Source: Paenibacillus_AR mesotrionivorans
GTDB lineage: Bacteria > Bacillota > Bacilli > Paenibacillales > NBRC-103111
DNA length: 64,000 nucleotides
Direction of reading: 5' to 3'
NCBI RefSeq assembly: GCF_046098205.1
Contig: NZ_JBJURJ010000001.1
Coordinates: 372,001 to 436,000, forward strand
Shown here: in pieces, positions 34,528-43,505 of the stretch
Numbering within the stretch: the first letter of the stretch is position 1
Layout of the letters: each line of letters starts with the position of its first letter
The notes under the pieces: model-generated
What the model was told of the DNA's origin: nothing
The model's database searches: none
What the model saw: the letters and a program-made list of their open reading frames with translations, nothing else
Position numbers and translations under genes: made by a program

Positions 34528-34712
34528 CTAACAGAACCCAGGGCCCCTTAAAACGTGAATTACGGCAATTATGTTTCTTACGGAACTGAGCCACCCTTAC
34601 AAGGAAAACAACGTCTCTTTGGAGTCCAAATCCCCCTCTAAGCATCATCTGGTTCCGTTACAAAAAACATCGGCCTTTTTCTGGCCTTTAAGAGCCTCAT
34701 AGTTCTGTTAGC
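34528..34712. repeat. Four-copy short repeat, two forward and two inverted (second locus)
   Basis: The core is (C/G)T(A/T)AC(A/G)GAAC, 6-10 variable bases, (C/G)CTTA. Forward copies lie at 34528-34554 and 34578-34604, inverted ones at about 34633-34661 and 34685-34712. Layout and core resemble the set at 19003-19190, but the copies are more diverged. Confidence 0.55.
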
Positions 34713-34762
34713 ACAGCTTCAGGCAGGATGAAGAAGCATCTAATATCAGCTGCCATCCAGGC

Positions 34763-34810
34763 AAAAAAAGAGCCGCCGCTCCATCCCCATTGGGATGAAC
34801 GGCTGGCTCT
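34763..34810 (-). terminator. Terminator after spoIIIE
   Basis: AGAGCC...CATCCC pairs with GGGATG...GGCTCT, followed on the minus strand by TTTTTTT. Confidence 0.88.
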
Positions 34811-34857
34811 CCACTTTAAAGCAGTTCTGACTGTAACATGCTATGTACAACCTAAGC

Positions 34858-37392
34858 TTATCCGCTCCGGTTCTGTCCAAAGTACATTTCCTGGGAGACC
34901 AGAACCTCACGGGGTTTGCTGCCTTCATATGGCCCTACAACACCCTTGGCCTCCATAGTATCGATCAGCCGCGCCGCGCGGGTGTAACCCACCCTCATCC
35001 GCCGCTGGAGAAGGGATACGGATGCTTGCTTGGCTTCCACCACAATCTGCACCGCCTGATCATAAAGCTCATCCAGTTGGTCCTCGGCTTCCTCCTCGTG
35101 CTCATCCAGCTCCGGCACCAGGTCCTCCTTGTACTCGGCTTGGCCTTGATTCCGGCAATAATTGACCACATGCTCCACTTCCTGGTCCGAAAGGAATGCG
35201 CCCTGCACCCGAATGGGCTTGGATGCGCCTACCGGCAGGAAGAGCATATCGCCCCGGCCCAGAAGCTTCTCGGCTCCCACCATATCCAAGATGGTACGGG
35301 AATCCACCTGGGAGGATACGCCGAAGGCAATCCGTGAGGGAATATTGGCTTTGATAACACCAGTAATGACGTCTACGGAAGGCCGCTGGGTGGCGATAAT
35401 CAGATGGATGCCCGCCGCCCGGGCCATCTGGGCCAGCCGGCAAATTGCATCCTCCACATCGCCCGCCGCTACCATCATCAAGTCCGCTAACTCGTCCACA
35501 ATGACGACAATGTACGGCAGCGGCTCCAGGGGATTGGGGTTGGAGGGGTCCGTCACCATGGCATTGTAGCCTTCCATGTTACGGGTACCGCTTTTGGAGA
35601 ATAGCTCGTACCGCTTTTCCATCTCCACTACAATCTTCTTCAGAGCCAGGGACGCCCGCCGCGGATCGGTAACCACCGGAGCCAGCAGGTGGGGAATGCC
35701 GTTGTACACATTTAATTCTACCATTTTCGGGTCCACCATCAGAAGCTTAACCTCATCGGGCTTGGCTTTATACAGAATGCTGGTAATAATCCCGTTGATA
35801 CATACGGATTTACCCGAACCCGTCGCTCCCGCCACCAATAAGTGGGGCATCTTGGCCAGATTGGCGACAATGGGCTGGCCGGATATATCCCGCCCCAGGG
35901 TAATGGTCAGCTTGGAGGGCGAATCCTGGAATGCTCCGTTCTCCATAACCTCCCGGAGGGTAACCACAGATACCTCTGTATTGGGCACCTCGATGCCGAT
36001 GGCGGATTTGCCGGGAATCGGGGCCTCCATCCGGATGTCCTTGGCCGCTAAAGCCAACGCGATGTCATCCGTCAGACTGACAATCCGGCTGACCTTCACG
36101 CCGACATCAGGCTGAATTTCATAACGGGTAACCGCCGGCCCGCGGACCACCTCCAGCACCTTGGCCCGTACACCGAAGCTCTCCATGGTGGCTTCCAGCT
36201 TGCGCGCATTGGCCTTAAAATCAAGCGCATCGGATGCCTTGGAGTTGCCCGCGGGCCGGGACAGCAGGGTTAGAGAAGGCAGCACATAAGGCCGCTCCGG
36301 CTTCTTGGCTTCCAGAGACAAGGCCATATCCCCCGGTTCCGCCTGTACGCCCTCCGGCTTGCCGGCCGCGGTTACAGATGCAGGCTTCGCAATCCCCGCC
36401 TGCTCGCCCATAGGTTCTTCAGGCAGCGGGTCGATATGATCCTGGAAATCACGCACTACAGGAATTGCCGCATCCTCATCCCCCGGATGGCCATTCCCAT
36501 GCACCGCCTCGTCATCCATGACATTGTTGTTTTTCCCGGAAGCGGAAACCAGCACCTCCGCCTCTCCATCCTCCTCTTCATCCCCCTGCTTCTGGGACTG
36601 CAGGAGTTGGAAGAAGGCGGGCTTTTTCTTCGGCTGGCGGGGAACCGGTATGTAACCTTCCTCTAAATCGGAATCATCCTCGGGGATATAAACCCGGGTT
36701 TTGGCAGCGGCTGCACGGGCCGGCTTCGCCCGTTTGCCTCCTCCGAACAGCTCCGCCAATCTGTGGCGGAAGCCGGTATTAACGTTAGAAGCCCCGCCCC
36801 TCAGCTTGCCCAGCACATCGACGGCCGAGATGCCTGTAACCAGCAGTATACCGATGCCGAACAAGGTCCAGACCAGCAGGGACGAGCCAAGATTGCCGAA
36901 CAAAAAATAAAGCAGGGCATACAGAAGCGCCCCGATCATGCCGCCGCCGATATTATTCTGGAGAATGCTTGTCCCGTTGTGGGACAGGCTTAACCCCTCC
37001 GTCATGGTCCGCCAGGTTTCCCCCAGGATATACGAGGGCATCCGGAAGTCCTCATTGGGGTCCAGAGCTTCAAACATGGACATATGGTTCATCAGCACAA
37101 AACCCAGCAGCAGGCAGAGAATACCGGTTTTGCGGGCGGTCCAGTCATTGGGCCACGCCCGTTTGACCATACAATATAAGCCCACATAGACGGCTGCCAC
37201 AGGAATCACAAAATCCATCTCGCCTACAAGGAACCGGAACATATACGTCAAGGCACGGGATACGGAGCCCTCCCGGGACAATGAAATAACGGACAGTGCA
37301 ATGATGATAATCCCGTACAGCTCGTACTTCAGCACTTCTTTAACTGCCTTGGAACCTCTCTTCGAGCGTTTGCGCGCTTTACTTTTGGCCAC
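34858..37392 (-). CDS. spoIIIE: DNA translocase SpoIIIE/FtsK
   Basis: This 844-residue septal DNA pump moves the chromosome into the forespore. It has an N-terminal membrane domain with about four helices (20-170), an acidic/proline linker (about 220-390), an FtsK motor with Walker A GATGSGKS and Walker B VIVDELADLM, and the C-terminal gamma winged helix (about 775-835) that reads SRS/KOPS sites. The start is GTG at 37392 (VAKSKARKR); the long upstream frame adds non-homologous residues. Its place after tepA-ylzJ matches Bacillus spoIIIE. Confidence 0.96.
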   Translation of the reverse strand: MAKSKARKRSKRGSKAVKEVLKYELYGIIIIALSVISLSREGSVSRALTYMFRFLVGEMDFVIPVAAVYVGLYCMVKRAWPNDWTARKTGILCLLLGFVLMNHMSMFEALDPNEDFRMPSYILGETWRTMTEGLSLSHNGTSILQNNIGGGMIGALLYALLYFLFGNLGSSLLVWTLFGIGILLVTGISAVDVLGKLRGGASNVNTGFRHRLAELFGGGKRAKPARAAAAKTRVYIPEDDSDLEEGYIPVPRQPKKKPAFFQLLQSQKQGDEEEDGEAEVLVSASGKNNNVMDDEAVHGNGHPGDEDAAIPVVRDFQDHIDPLPEEPMGEQAGIAKPASVTAAGKPEGVQAEPGDMALSLEAKKPERPYVLPSLTLLSRPAGNSKASDALDFKANARKLEATMESFGVRAKVLEVVRGPAVTRYEIQPDVGVKVSRIVSLTDDIALALAAKDIRMEAPIPGKSAIGIEVPNTEVSVVTLREVMENGAFQDSPSKLTITLGRDISGQPIVANLAKMPHLLVAGATGSGKSVCINGIITSILYKAKPDEVKLLMVDPKMVELNVYNGIPHLLAPVVTDPRRASLALKKIVVEMEKRYELFSKSGTRNMEGYNAMVTDPSNPNPLEPLPYIVVIVDELADLMMVAAGDVEDAICRLAQMARAAGIHLIIATQRPSVDVITGVIKANIPSRIAFGVSSQVDSRTILDMVGAEKLLGRGDMLFLPVGASKPIRVQGAFLSDQEVEHVVNYCRNQGQAEYKEDLVPELDEHEEEAEDQLDELYDQAVQIVVEAKQASVSLLQRRMRVGYTRAARLIDTMEAKGVVGPYEGSKPREVLVSQEMYFGQNRSG

Positions 37393-37465
37393 TCCGCCAC
37401 CCCCAACGCTACAGATTATACCATATTGGAAGCCCGGATACACTAGGGGGCACCCCCTTTCAGCC

Positions 37466-37488
37466 AAAAAAAGCGAATGACCGTTCGC
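37466..37488 (-). terminator. Terminator after ylzJ
   Basis: GCGAA pairs with TTCGC around a 6-base loop, followed on the minus strand by TTTTTTT. It separates ylzJ from spoIIIE. Confidence 0.82.
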
Positions 37489-37546
37489 ACAAGCACCGAA
37501 CCCTCATCCGCTCCGGATTTACACAAAATGGCAGGTTACCCTGAAT

Positions 37547-37593
37547 AGCATGGTCCAAGCCGCAGGCTAGGATATGTTAAGAAAGCTCCGAAA
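37547..37593. repeat. Palindromic repeat element, copy 3 (diverged)
   Basis: It keeps GGTCCAAGCC-GCAGGC-AGGATA-GTTA-GAAAGCTCCGAA in order, matching the other copies at most positions, and ends at the ylzJ stop codon. The outer inverted repeat has decayed. Confidence 0.6.
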
Positions 37594-37821
37594 TTACTGG
37601 CGGAAAAACGGCTGGAACTCCAGCATCGAACCCGGCGCATAGGCCGGATTCAGATAATCCTGGACGTTGCCGCTGTACAGACGGACAACCCGGGCCTGGG
37701 AGGCGTTCAGCCGCTCCACCTGCATGCTGATGCCGTTAATCTCCACATCCATGTATTCCGGCTGAAAGCTTTCCTGGCCGGCCCATATCACTTCATCGGG
37801 CATAATGGTATACAAGGTCAT
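37594..37821 (-). CDS. ylzJ: YlzJ-like protein
   Basis: The 75-residue protein (MTLYTIMPDEVIWAG...) matches the YlzJ-like family of Bacillales, small beta-rich proteins of unknown function, always next to tepA. It overlaps the tepA stop as ATGA. Its own stop is followed at once by a palindromic repeat copy and then a terminator. Confidence 0.88.
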   Translation of the reverse strand: MTLYTIMPDEVIWAGQESFQPEYMDVEINGISMQVERLNASQARVVRLYSGNVQDYLNPAYAPGSMLEFQPFFRQ

Positions 37822-38549
37822 TGAAGGAGCCCTCCCCCCTGTTTCTTCCGTTCATCAATACGTCTGTTTAATTCGGCAATGGCCTCCCCGATGCCGCCGA
37901 TCCGGTCGATAAGCCCGTATTTCACAGCATCTGCCCCAATGACTGTCGTGCCGATGTCCCGGGTCAGCTCCCCTGTGGTGAACATCAGCTCCTTAAACTT
38001 CTCTTCCGTGACGGACGAATGCTTCGTCACAAAACGGATTACCCGCTCCTGCATTTTGTCCAGATATTCGAAGGTTTGGGGTACGCCGATAACCAGGCCG
38101 TTCAAGCGGATGGGATGGATGGTCATCGTAGCAGTCTCCGCAATAATCGAGCAATTCGCCGATACGGCGATAGGGACACCGATGCTGTGCCCGCCCCCCA
38201 GCACCAGGGTTACGGTAGGTTTAGACAGGGTGGCGATCATTTCGGCAATGGCCAGACCTGCCTCCACATCCCCTCCGACTGTATTCAGAATTACCAGAAT
38301 GCCTTCTATCTTCGAGTTTTGCTCGGCGGCTACCAGTTGGGGAATCAGATGCTCATATTTGGTGGCTTTGTTCTGGGGCGGCAATACAATATGCCCTTCG
38401 ATCTGCCCGATAATCGTCATCGTAAAAATATTCGTTTCCCCGTTGCTGGCAGGCTGGACCTGACCCAGCTGGGTAATGGCTTCTACTGTTTTTTTCTCCT
38501 CCACCGGCATCGGCTCCGCCGGAGTGGGCTGTTCCGCTTTGTTCGTCAT
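37818..38549 (-). CDS. tepA: ClpP-like protease TepA
   Basis: The 243 residues have the ClpP fold of the translocation-enhancing protein TepA (ymfB): LNTVGGDVEAGLAIAEMI, then GGGHSIGVPIA around the nucleophile position and TMTIHPIRLNG. In Bacillus it is a germination-related protease degrading small acid-soluble spore proteins and was first linked to secretion. The first 40 residues are low-complexity. Gene order rnjB-tepA-ylzJ-spoIIIE is the Bacillus order. Confidence 0.9.
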   Translation of the reverse strand: MTNKAEQPTPAEPMPVEEKKTVEAITQLGQVQPASNGETNIFTMTIIGQIEGHIVLPPQNKATKYEHLIPQLVAAEQNSKIEGILVILNTVGGDVEAGLAIAEMIATLSKPTVTLVLGGGHSIGVPIAVSANCSIIAETATMTIHPIRLNGLVIGVPQTFEYLDKMQERVIRFVTKHSSVTEEKFKELMFTTGELTRDIGTTVIGADAVKYGLIDRIGGIGEAIAELNRRIDERKKQGGGLLQ

Positions 38550-38639
38550 GCGCTTCGTCCCCTCTCACATACTTGCTAACATATCCCGTCATAGTATGGA
38601 GTGCGCCCCTTCCTTTCATGCAGACATTCCCTCAAAATG

Positions 38640-38670
38640 CAAAAAAGCCCCGGGGGTGCGAATCCCGGGG
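38640..38670 (-). terminator. Terminator after rnjB
   Basis: CCCCGGG pairs with CCCGGGG around a 9-base loop, followed on the minus strand by TTTTTT. Confidence 0.88.
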
Positions 38671-38701
38671 ATCTTTAAGCGACTTGGTGTGCGAGGGATG
38701 A

Positions 38702-40378
38702 CTATACCTCCATGATAATCGGGAGAATCATCGGCCTTCTTCTTGTTTGCTCGTATAAGAATCGTCCTAGTGCTTCCTTGACATTGGTTTTCAGAGAAGC
38801 CCATTCATTAACATTTTCGCTCATCAGCTTGGTAAGAGTGTTGGATACAATTTTGTTGGCTTCCTCCAGAAGACCTTCGGATTCCCGCACATAAACGAAA
38901 CCGCGGGAAATAATATCCGGACCCGACATGATCTTCCCGTCCTGCTTGGACAGGGTAACCACCACAACGAGAATGCCATCCTGGGACAGCAGCTTCCGGT
39001 CGCGGAGCACAATATTGCCCACATCGCCTACACCCAATCCGTCAATGAGAATATTGCCGCAGGATACCTTGCCTGCCTTGCGGGCGGTGCCGTTCTGGAT
39101 TTCCAGTGTTTCACCGATATCGCAAATGAAAATATTCTCCTTCTCCACGCCCACATTCTCGGCCAGTTGGCCATGCATGCGCAGCATCCGGTATTCACCG
39201 TGGATCGGCATAAAATATTTCGGTCTCATCAGGTTAAGCATCAGCTTCAGCTCTTCCTGGCTGCCATGTCCGGAGACGTGTACGCCGGATACGGAGCCCG
39301 GTCCGTAAATAACGTTAGCTCCCAGACGGAACAGATCATCCACAATACGTCCCACATATTTCTCGTTGCCGGGAATAGGGGTTGCGGAAATGATCACCGT
39401 ATCGCCGGGAAGGATGTCCACCTTGCGGTGGGTGTTGCGCGCCATCCGGGTAAGCGCCGACATGGGCTCCCCTTGGCTTCCCGTAGACAGAATGACCACA
39501 CGGTCCGCAGCCATCTTGTTGACTTCCTCCGGCTCGATCAGCATGCCGTCAGAAATCCGCAGATAGCCAAGCTCCTGGGAAATGTTCACCACATTCACCA
39601 TGCTGCGGCCAATAACCGTTACCTTCCGACCGGTAGCTTCCGCCGCATCGAACACCTGCTGAAGACGGTGGACATTGGAAGCAAAGGTCGCCACCACTAC
39701 ACGCTGGCGGGCTTTGCGGAATACCTCTTCCAGTTCCGTACCCACGTTGCGCTCGGAGCCTGTATAACCAGGGCGTTCGGCATTGGTGCTGTCCGACAGG
39801 AGCAGTGCCACTCCGCGATTGCCCAAGTCTGCCATCCGGTGCAAATCCGCATGCTGCTCGTTCACCGGCGTCTGGTCAAACTTGAAGTCGCCGGTATGCA
39901 CAACCCGGCCCTCCGGCGTTTCGACGCAGATGCCCACGGAATCGGGAATACTGTGGTTGGTCCGGAAGAAGGTTGCCTTCAGTCCGCCCAATTGAAGCTC
40001 CGTATCCGCATTGATGAGAATGCGCTTGGTTTCCCCGAGAAGCCCTGCTTCCTTCAGCTTCGCTTCCACCAGGCCCAATGTGAGCTTCGTGCCGTAAACC
40101 GGAACATTCAACTGTTTGAGTACATACGGCAGGCCGCCGATATGATCCTCATGGCCGTGCGTCAACAGAATGCCCCGAACCTTATCCTTGTTATCAATTA
40201 AATAACTGATGTCGGGAATGACAATATCGATGCCGAGCATGTCCTCCTCGGGAAATTTCAGACCCGAATCAATTACAACAATATCATTCGCATATTGCAC
40301 TACATACATGTTCTTGCCGATCTCGCCCACGCCGCCTAGAGCGAAGACCAATAATCTGTCGTTATTCTTCTTAGACAA
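38702..40378 (-). CDS. rnjB: Ribonuclease J
   Basis: The 558-residue metallo-beta-lactamase RNase has the zinc motif HGHEDHIGG (about 74-82), the beta-CASP region and a C-terminal domain. RNase J enzymes combine 5'-to-3' exonuclease and endonuclease activity. I call it J2 (rnjB) from its position between dapA and tepA, as in Bacillus; J1 versus J2 is not otherwise decided. The start is TTG (MSKKNNDRL) with AAGGAGG 7 bases upstream. A sigma-A promoter lies about 75 bases upstream. Confidence 0.92.
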   Translation of the reverse strand: MSKKNNDRLLVFALGGVGEIGKNMYVVQYANDIVVIDSGLKFPEEDMLGIDIVIPDISYLIDNKDKVRGILLTHGHEDHIGGLPYVLKQLNVPVYGTKLTLGLVEAKLKEAGLLGETKRILINADTELQLGGLKATFFRTNHSIPDSVGICVETPEGRVVHTGDFKFDQTPVNEQHADLHRMADLGNRGVALLLSDSTNAERPGYTGSERNVGTELEEVFRKARQRVVVATFASNVHRLQQVFDAAEATGRKVTVIGRSMVNVVNISQELGYLRISDGMLIEPEEVNKMAADRVVILSTGSQGEPMSALTRMARNTHRKVDILPGDTVIISATPIPGNEKYVGRIVDDLFRLGANVIYGPGSVSGVHVSGHGSQEELKLMLNLMRPKYFMPIHGEYRMLRMHGQLAENVGVEKENIFICDIGETLEIQNGTARKAGKVSCGNILIDGLGVGDVGNIVLRDRKLLSQDGILVVVVTLSKQDGKIMSGPDIISRGFVYVRESEGLLEEANKIVSNTLTKLMSENVNEWASLKTNVKEALGRFLYEQTRRRPMILPIIMEV

Positions 40379-40451
40379 GAGTATACCTCCTTGGATTAAA
40401 TTGCGACGACCTTATCAAGCATGTTAAGAACCGCACCAGTCACTTGACAAC

Positions 40452-40481
40452 ATTATACAGGAATGACCTGAGGAAATACAA
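40452..40481 (-). promoter_or_regulatory. Sigma-A promoter for rnjB
   Basis: Minus strand TTGTAT, 18-base spacer, TATAAT. Transcription would begin near 40445, about 65 bases before the TTG start. Confidence 0.75.
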
Positions 40482-40625
40482 GTTAAAGTCATTATTGCCT
40501 GTTTCCCTTAGCTTCATCCGCGGCATTTTTAATGACCATTGGCAATGATTATCGGCTTTTTGGCGTCCAGAATAATGGACACCATCCCCAATTTTTCGGG
40601 ACTGTTGCCGGTGTTGAAGCGGGCC

Positions 40626-40654
40626 AAAAAAAGACAGGGCAGAGGCCCTGTCTT
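40626..40654 (-). terminator. Terminator after dapA
   Basis: AAGACAGGGC and GCCCTGTCTT form a 10-base stem around a 4-base loop, followed by TTTTTT on the minus strand. Confidence 0.92.
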
Positions 40655-40662
40655 CCGTTCTC

Positions 40663-41553
40663 TTATAAATGGCTCAGCAATTCCTCGATAAATTGACCCT
40701 CCGCCTCGTTTACCGCCAGCATAGGCAGACGCAAGCCGCCAACCTGAATCCCCTTCAGGTTCAATGCGTGCTTCACAGGGGCCGGATTAGGCACCCGGTT
40801 GGGGCAAAAGAACATGCCGCGGAACAGCGGGAACAGCTCATGATGCAGCCTCCGGGCCTTCACCGGATCACCTTCGGCATACGCGTTGACCATGCTGCGG
40901 ATCTGGCTGCCGACCACATGGCTGGCCACACTGACCACACCGTGGGCGCCAACGGAGAGATAAGGCAGCGTTAAGGAGTCGTCTCCGCAATAAATTTTCA
41001 GATGGGACGGCGCTTTGGCAACAAGAGAGGTAATATGGTCCAGGTCTCCATGCGCTTCCTTGGAGGCCACAATATTCTCGAACTCATTCGCCAGCCGGAT
41101 GGTAGTATCCACCTCCACGTCAATGCCGCAGCGGGATGGGATATTGTACATCATAATCGGCAGCTTGGTAGCTTTGGCGATCGCCTTATAATGCTCATAA
41201 ATCCCGGCTTGTGACGGCCGGTTATAATACGGGGCGACTATCAGTACGCCGTCGGCGCCTGCCGCTTCCGCCTCAAGCGTAAGCTGCACACTGTGGAGCG
41301 TGTCATTGTTGCTGGCGCCGGCAATCACCTTGGCGCGTCCCTTAGCCAACCGGACCACACTCTCCACCATCCGCTTGCGCTCCTCATCCGTCAAGGTGGG
41401 AGACTCTCCTGTGGTGCCGCATACTACTAAGGACTCACTCTTCTGCACGTCGATTAAATAATCCACCAGCGCCGGCAGCTGCTCCCAATTGACTTCCAGA
41501 CGTTCGTCAAACGGGGTAACCATTGCTGTAACAAGTCTGCCAAAATCGGTCAC
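40663..41553 (-). CDS. dapA: 4-hydroxy-tetrahydrodipicolinate synthase
   Basis: DapA condenses pyruvate with aspartate semialdehyde, the first step to DAP, lysine and dipicolinate. The 296-residue TIM barrel shows GTTGESPTL (about 47), MYNIPSR with the catalytic Tyr (about 135) and the Schiff-base Lys in SKEAHGD (about 163). The start is GTG with GGGAGG upstream. It follows dapG by 55 bases and ends at a strong terminator, so dapG-dapA form one unit. Confidence 0.97.
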   Translation of the reverse strand: MTDFGRLVTAMVTPFDERLEVNWEQLPALVDYLIDVQKSESLVVCGTTGESPTLTDEERKRMVESVVRLAKGRAKVIAGASNNDTLHSVQLTLEAEAAGADGVLIVAPYYNRPSQAGIYEHYKAIAKATKLPIMMYNIPSRCGIDVEVDTTIRLANEFENIVASKEAHGDLDHITSLVAKAPSHLKIYCGDDSLTLPYLSVGAHGVVSVASHVVGSQIRSMVNAYAEGDPVKARRLHHELFPLFRGMFFCPNRVPNPAPVKHALNLKGIQVGGLRLPMLAVNEAEGQFIEELLSHL

Positions 41554-41608
41554 CGCCCAAAACCTCCCTGAACAAAAATGAATATCTTAAGATAACAATT
41601 TATTTCTC

Positions 41609-42823
41609 TTATTCGGCCAAAAATGCCTGATGGAGCGCTTTTACGGACTTCACCAGGTCCGTCCCCTGCACCAGCACCCAGATGGTGGCATTGGAATCGG
41701 CTGACTGGAGGATGCTGATATCTTCATTGGTTAAGGCCTCTACAATATGCGCCATAATCCCGGGAACCCCGTGAATGCCTCCGCCGATAACAGAAACCTT
41801 GGCACAGCCGGGGGTAAGTCTGGGCTCAAAGCCCATATCCTGCAGTGCCGCCTCCGCACGTTTGCCCTCATGATCGAAGACCGTGTACATCACACCGGAA
41901 GGATTCACATTGATGAAATCCACGCTGATCTGGCGCTCCGCCATAGCCTTGAACACCCGCACCTGCATGTCGAAGCCCGCCTGCGGATTTGGCACCACAA
42001 TCTGGGTTACGTTGGGCACGTGGGCAATACCGGTAACAAAACGGTCCCGCACTTCATTTCGTTCATGCTTCAGGGCGTCAAAGTTGGCTACCAGCGTGCC
42101 CTCGTCCTCCTCGAAGGTGGAGCGGACGCGGATGGGGAGATTGGCCTGCATCGCCACCTCTACTGCTCGGGGATGGATAACCTTCGCTCCGTTATGGGCC
42201 ATGTTGACAATTTCGGAGAAGCTGACCTGGGACAGCAGACGGGCATTCTCCACCAGTCTCGGGTCAGCGGTTAGGATGCCGCCGACATCTGTAAAAATAT
42301 CGACAATTTCCGCCTTCAAGGCAACGCCCAATGCCGTAGCAGAGGTATCACTGCCGCCTCTGCCCAGGGTGGTGGAATCATCATTGGCCGTTTTGCCCTG
42401 AAAGCCGGTCACAATGGCAACCTTGCCCTGCTCCAGAACATCATGGATGCGGTTAGGGTGAATCGTCAGGATATGCGCATTGCCGAAATCATCGCTGGTA
42501 AGAATGCCTGCCTGCCCGCCTGTAAGCACGGCACTGGGAATTCCTTCGGCGTTCAGGCTGCTGCACAGGGTTGCAGCCGAGATCGTTTCGCCGCAGCACA
42601 TGAGCAAGTCCCGCTCCCTGGCGGGAAGACTGTCCCCATTCTGGCGGACCAGCTCCAATAGGGTGTCCGTAGCATACGGGTCACCCTTTCTGCCCATTGC
42701 CGAAACCACAACCACCAGCTGATAACCCAGCGACAATGCCTTGCGGATATGACGGATGACATGCTGACGCGCTTCGGGTGTGGATAATGACGTCCCCCCG
42801 AACTTCTGTACTAGAATCCGCAT
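41609..42823 (-). CDS. dapG: Aspartate kinase (DapG type)
   Basis: The 404-residue aspartokinase starts MRILVQKFGGTSL, with the kinase domain (about 1-240, GRGGSDTSATAL about 152) and two ACT domains (about 270-400). The position next to dapA and dpaAB identifies it as the DAP-inhibited aspartokinase I, active for cell wall and spore DPA. The internal ATG is used because TGGAGGG lies 10 bases upstream. Unlike Bacillus there is no asd gene between dpaB and dapG. Confidence 0.95.
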   Translation of the reverse strand: MRILVQKFGGTSLSTPEARQHVIRHIRKALSLGYQLVVVVSAMGRKGDPYATDTLLELVRQNGDSLPARERDLLMCCGETISAATLCSSLNAEGIPSAVLTGGQAGILTSDDFGNAHILTIHPNRIHDVLEQGKVAIVTGFQGKTANDDSTTLGRGGSDTSATALGVALKAEIVDIFTDVGGILTADPRLVENARLLSQVSFSEIVNMAHNGAKVIHPRAVEVAMQANLPIRVRSTFEEDEGTLVANFDALKHERNEVRDRFVTGIAHVPNVTQIVVPNPQAGFDMQVRVFKAMAERQISVDFINVNPSGVMYTVFDHEGKRAEAALQDMGFEPRLTPGCAKVSVIGGGIHGVPGIMAHIVEALTNEDISILQSADSNATIWVLVQGTDLVKSVKALHQAFLAE

Positions 42824-42867
42824 CACTTCTCGTCCCTCCAGAGTTAGGCGTAACTTCAACCGGACTC

Positions 42868-42898
42868 AAGCGGCGCAGGGCCCGCCGTTACGCCGCTT
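42868..42898. other. Hairpin in the dpaB-dapG gap
   Basis: AAGCGGCG and CGCCGCTT are a perfect 8-base inverted repeat in the 85-base gap. No T tract follows on the minus strand, so a processing or stabilising role is more likely than termination. Confidence 0.5.
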
Positions 42899-42908
42899 CG
42901 AAAAAGCT

Positions 42909-43505
42909 TCAATATTTGAACCGTTCGATCACCATAGGCTGAAGCTGTTTGCCAAAAAGCGCCGCCTCGCAGGTCTCCAGCAGCAGATCCATCCGGGCGA
43001 CCAGAGAATTGGGCTTGGCGGTTGGAGCATCCTGCCCGTATGGCACAAAATAGATGTTCTTGGCCACCAGCAACTTGGCAATGTTGGCCGCATTCAGGCC
43101 CAGCCCGTCGTTGGTGGAAATGGCCAGCACAAGAGGACGCTGGTTTCTCATTTGAGCCTTGGCCGCCATCAGAACAGGACTCTCCGTCATGGCATTGGCC
43201 AATTTGGCTGTGGTGTTGCCGGTGCAGGGAGCAATCGCCAGCACGTCCAAGAGCTTCGAAGGTCCCAGCGGTTCTGCATCTACAATTGTAGAAATAATAT
43301 CATTCCCGGTTATATCTTTCAACCCCTTTTGCCAATCTTCCGACTTCCCAAACCGTGTGTCCGTGCTGAGCACACTGTAGGAAGCAATGGGGATGACATT
43401 GGCTCCGGCGTCCACAAAACGCTGGATTTGGGGCATGGTTTCCTCAAAGGTGCAATGTGAACCCGTCAGGGCAAAACCTACCGTTTTCCCTTTCCAAATA
43501 CTCAT
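42909..43505 (-). CDS. dpaB: Dipicolinate synthase subunit B
   Basis: The 198 residues form a flavoprotein-like Rossmann subunit (FALTGSHCTFEE at the start, IAPCTGNTTAKLANA about 95, ISTNDGLGLNA about 135). With DpaA it makes dipicolinic acid in the mother cell (SpoVFB). It overlaps dpaA by ATGA. In Bacillus, asd follows; here dapG follows directly. Confidence 0.95.
   Translation of the reverse strand: MSIWKGKTVGFALTGSHCTFEETMPQIQRFVDAGANVIPIASYSVLSTDTRFGKSEDWQKGLKDITGNDIISTIVDAEPLGPSKLLDVLAIAPCTGNTTAKLANAMTESPVLMAAKAQMRNQRPLVLAISTNDGLGLNAANIAKLLVAKNIYFVPYGQDAPTAKPNSLVARMDLLLETCEAALFGKQLQPMVIERFKY

Larger units (their letters stand above)
34410..34857. other. 448-base gap between spoIIIE and the stress-protein gene
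   Basis: No gene is visible. It carries the ribosome site of the stress gene, a four-copy short repeat set (34528-34712) and the spoIIIE terminator (34763-34810). Confidence 0.6.
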
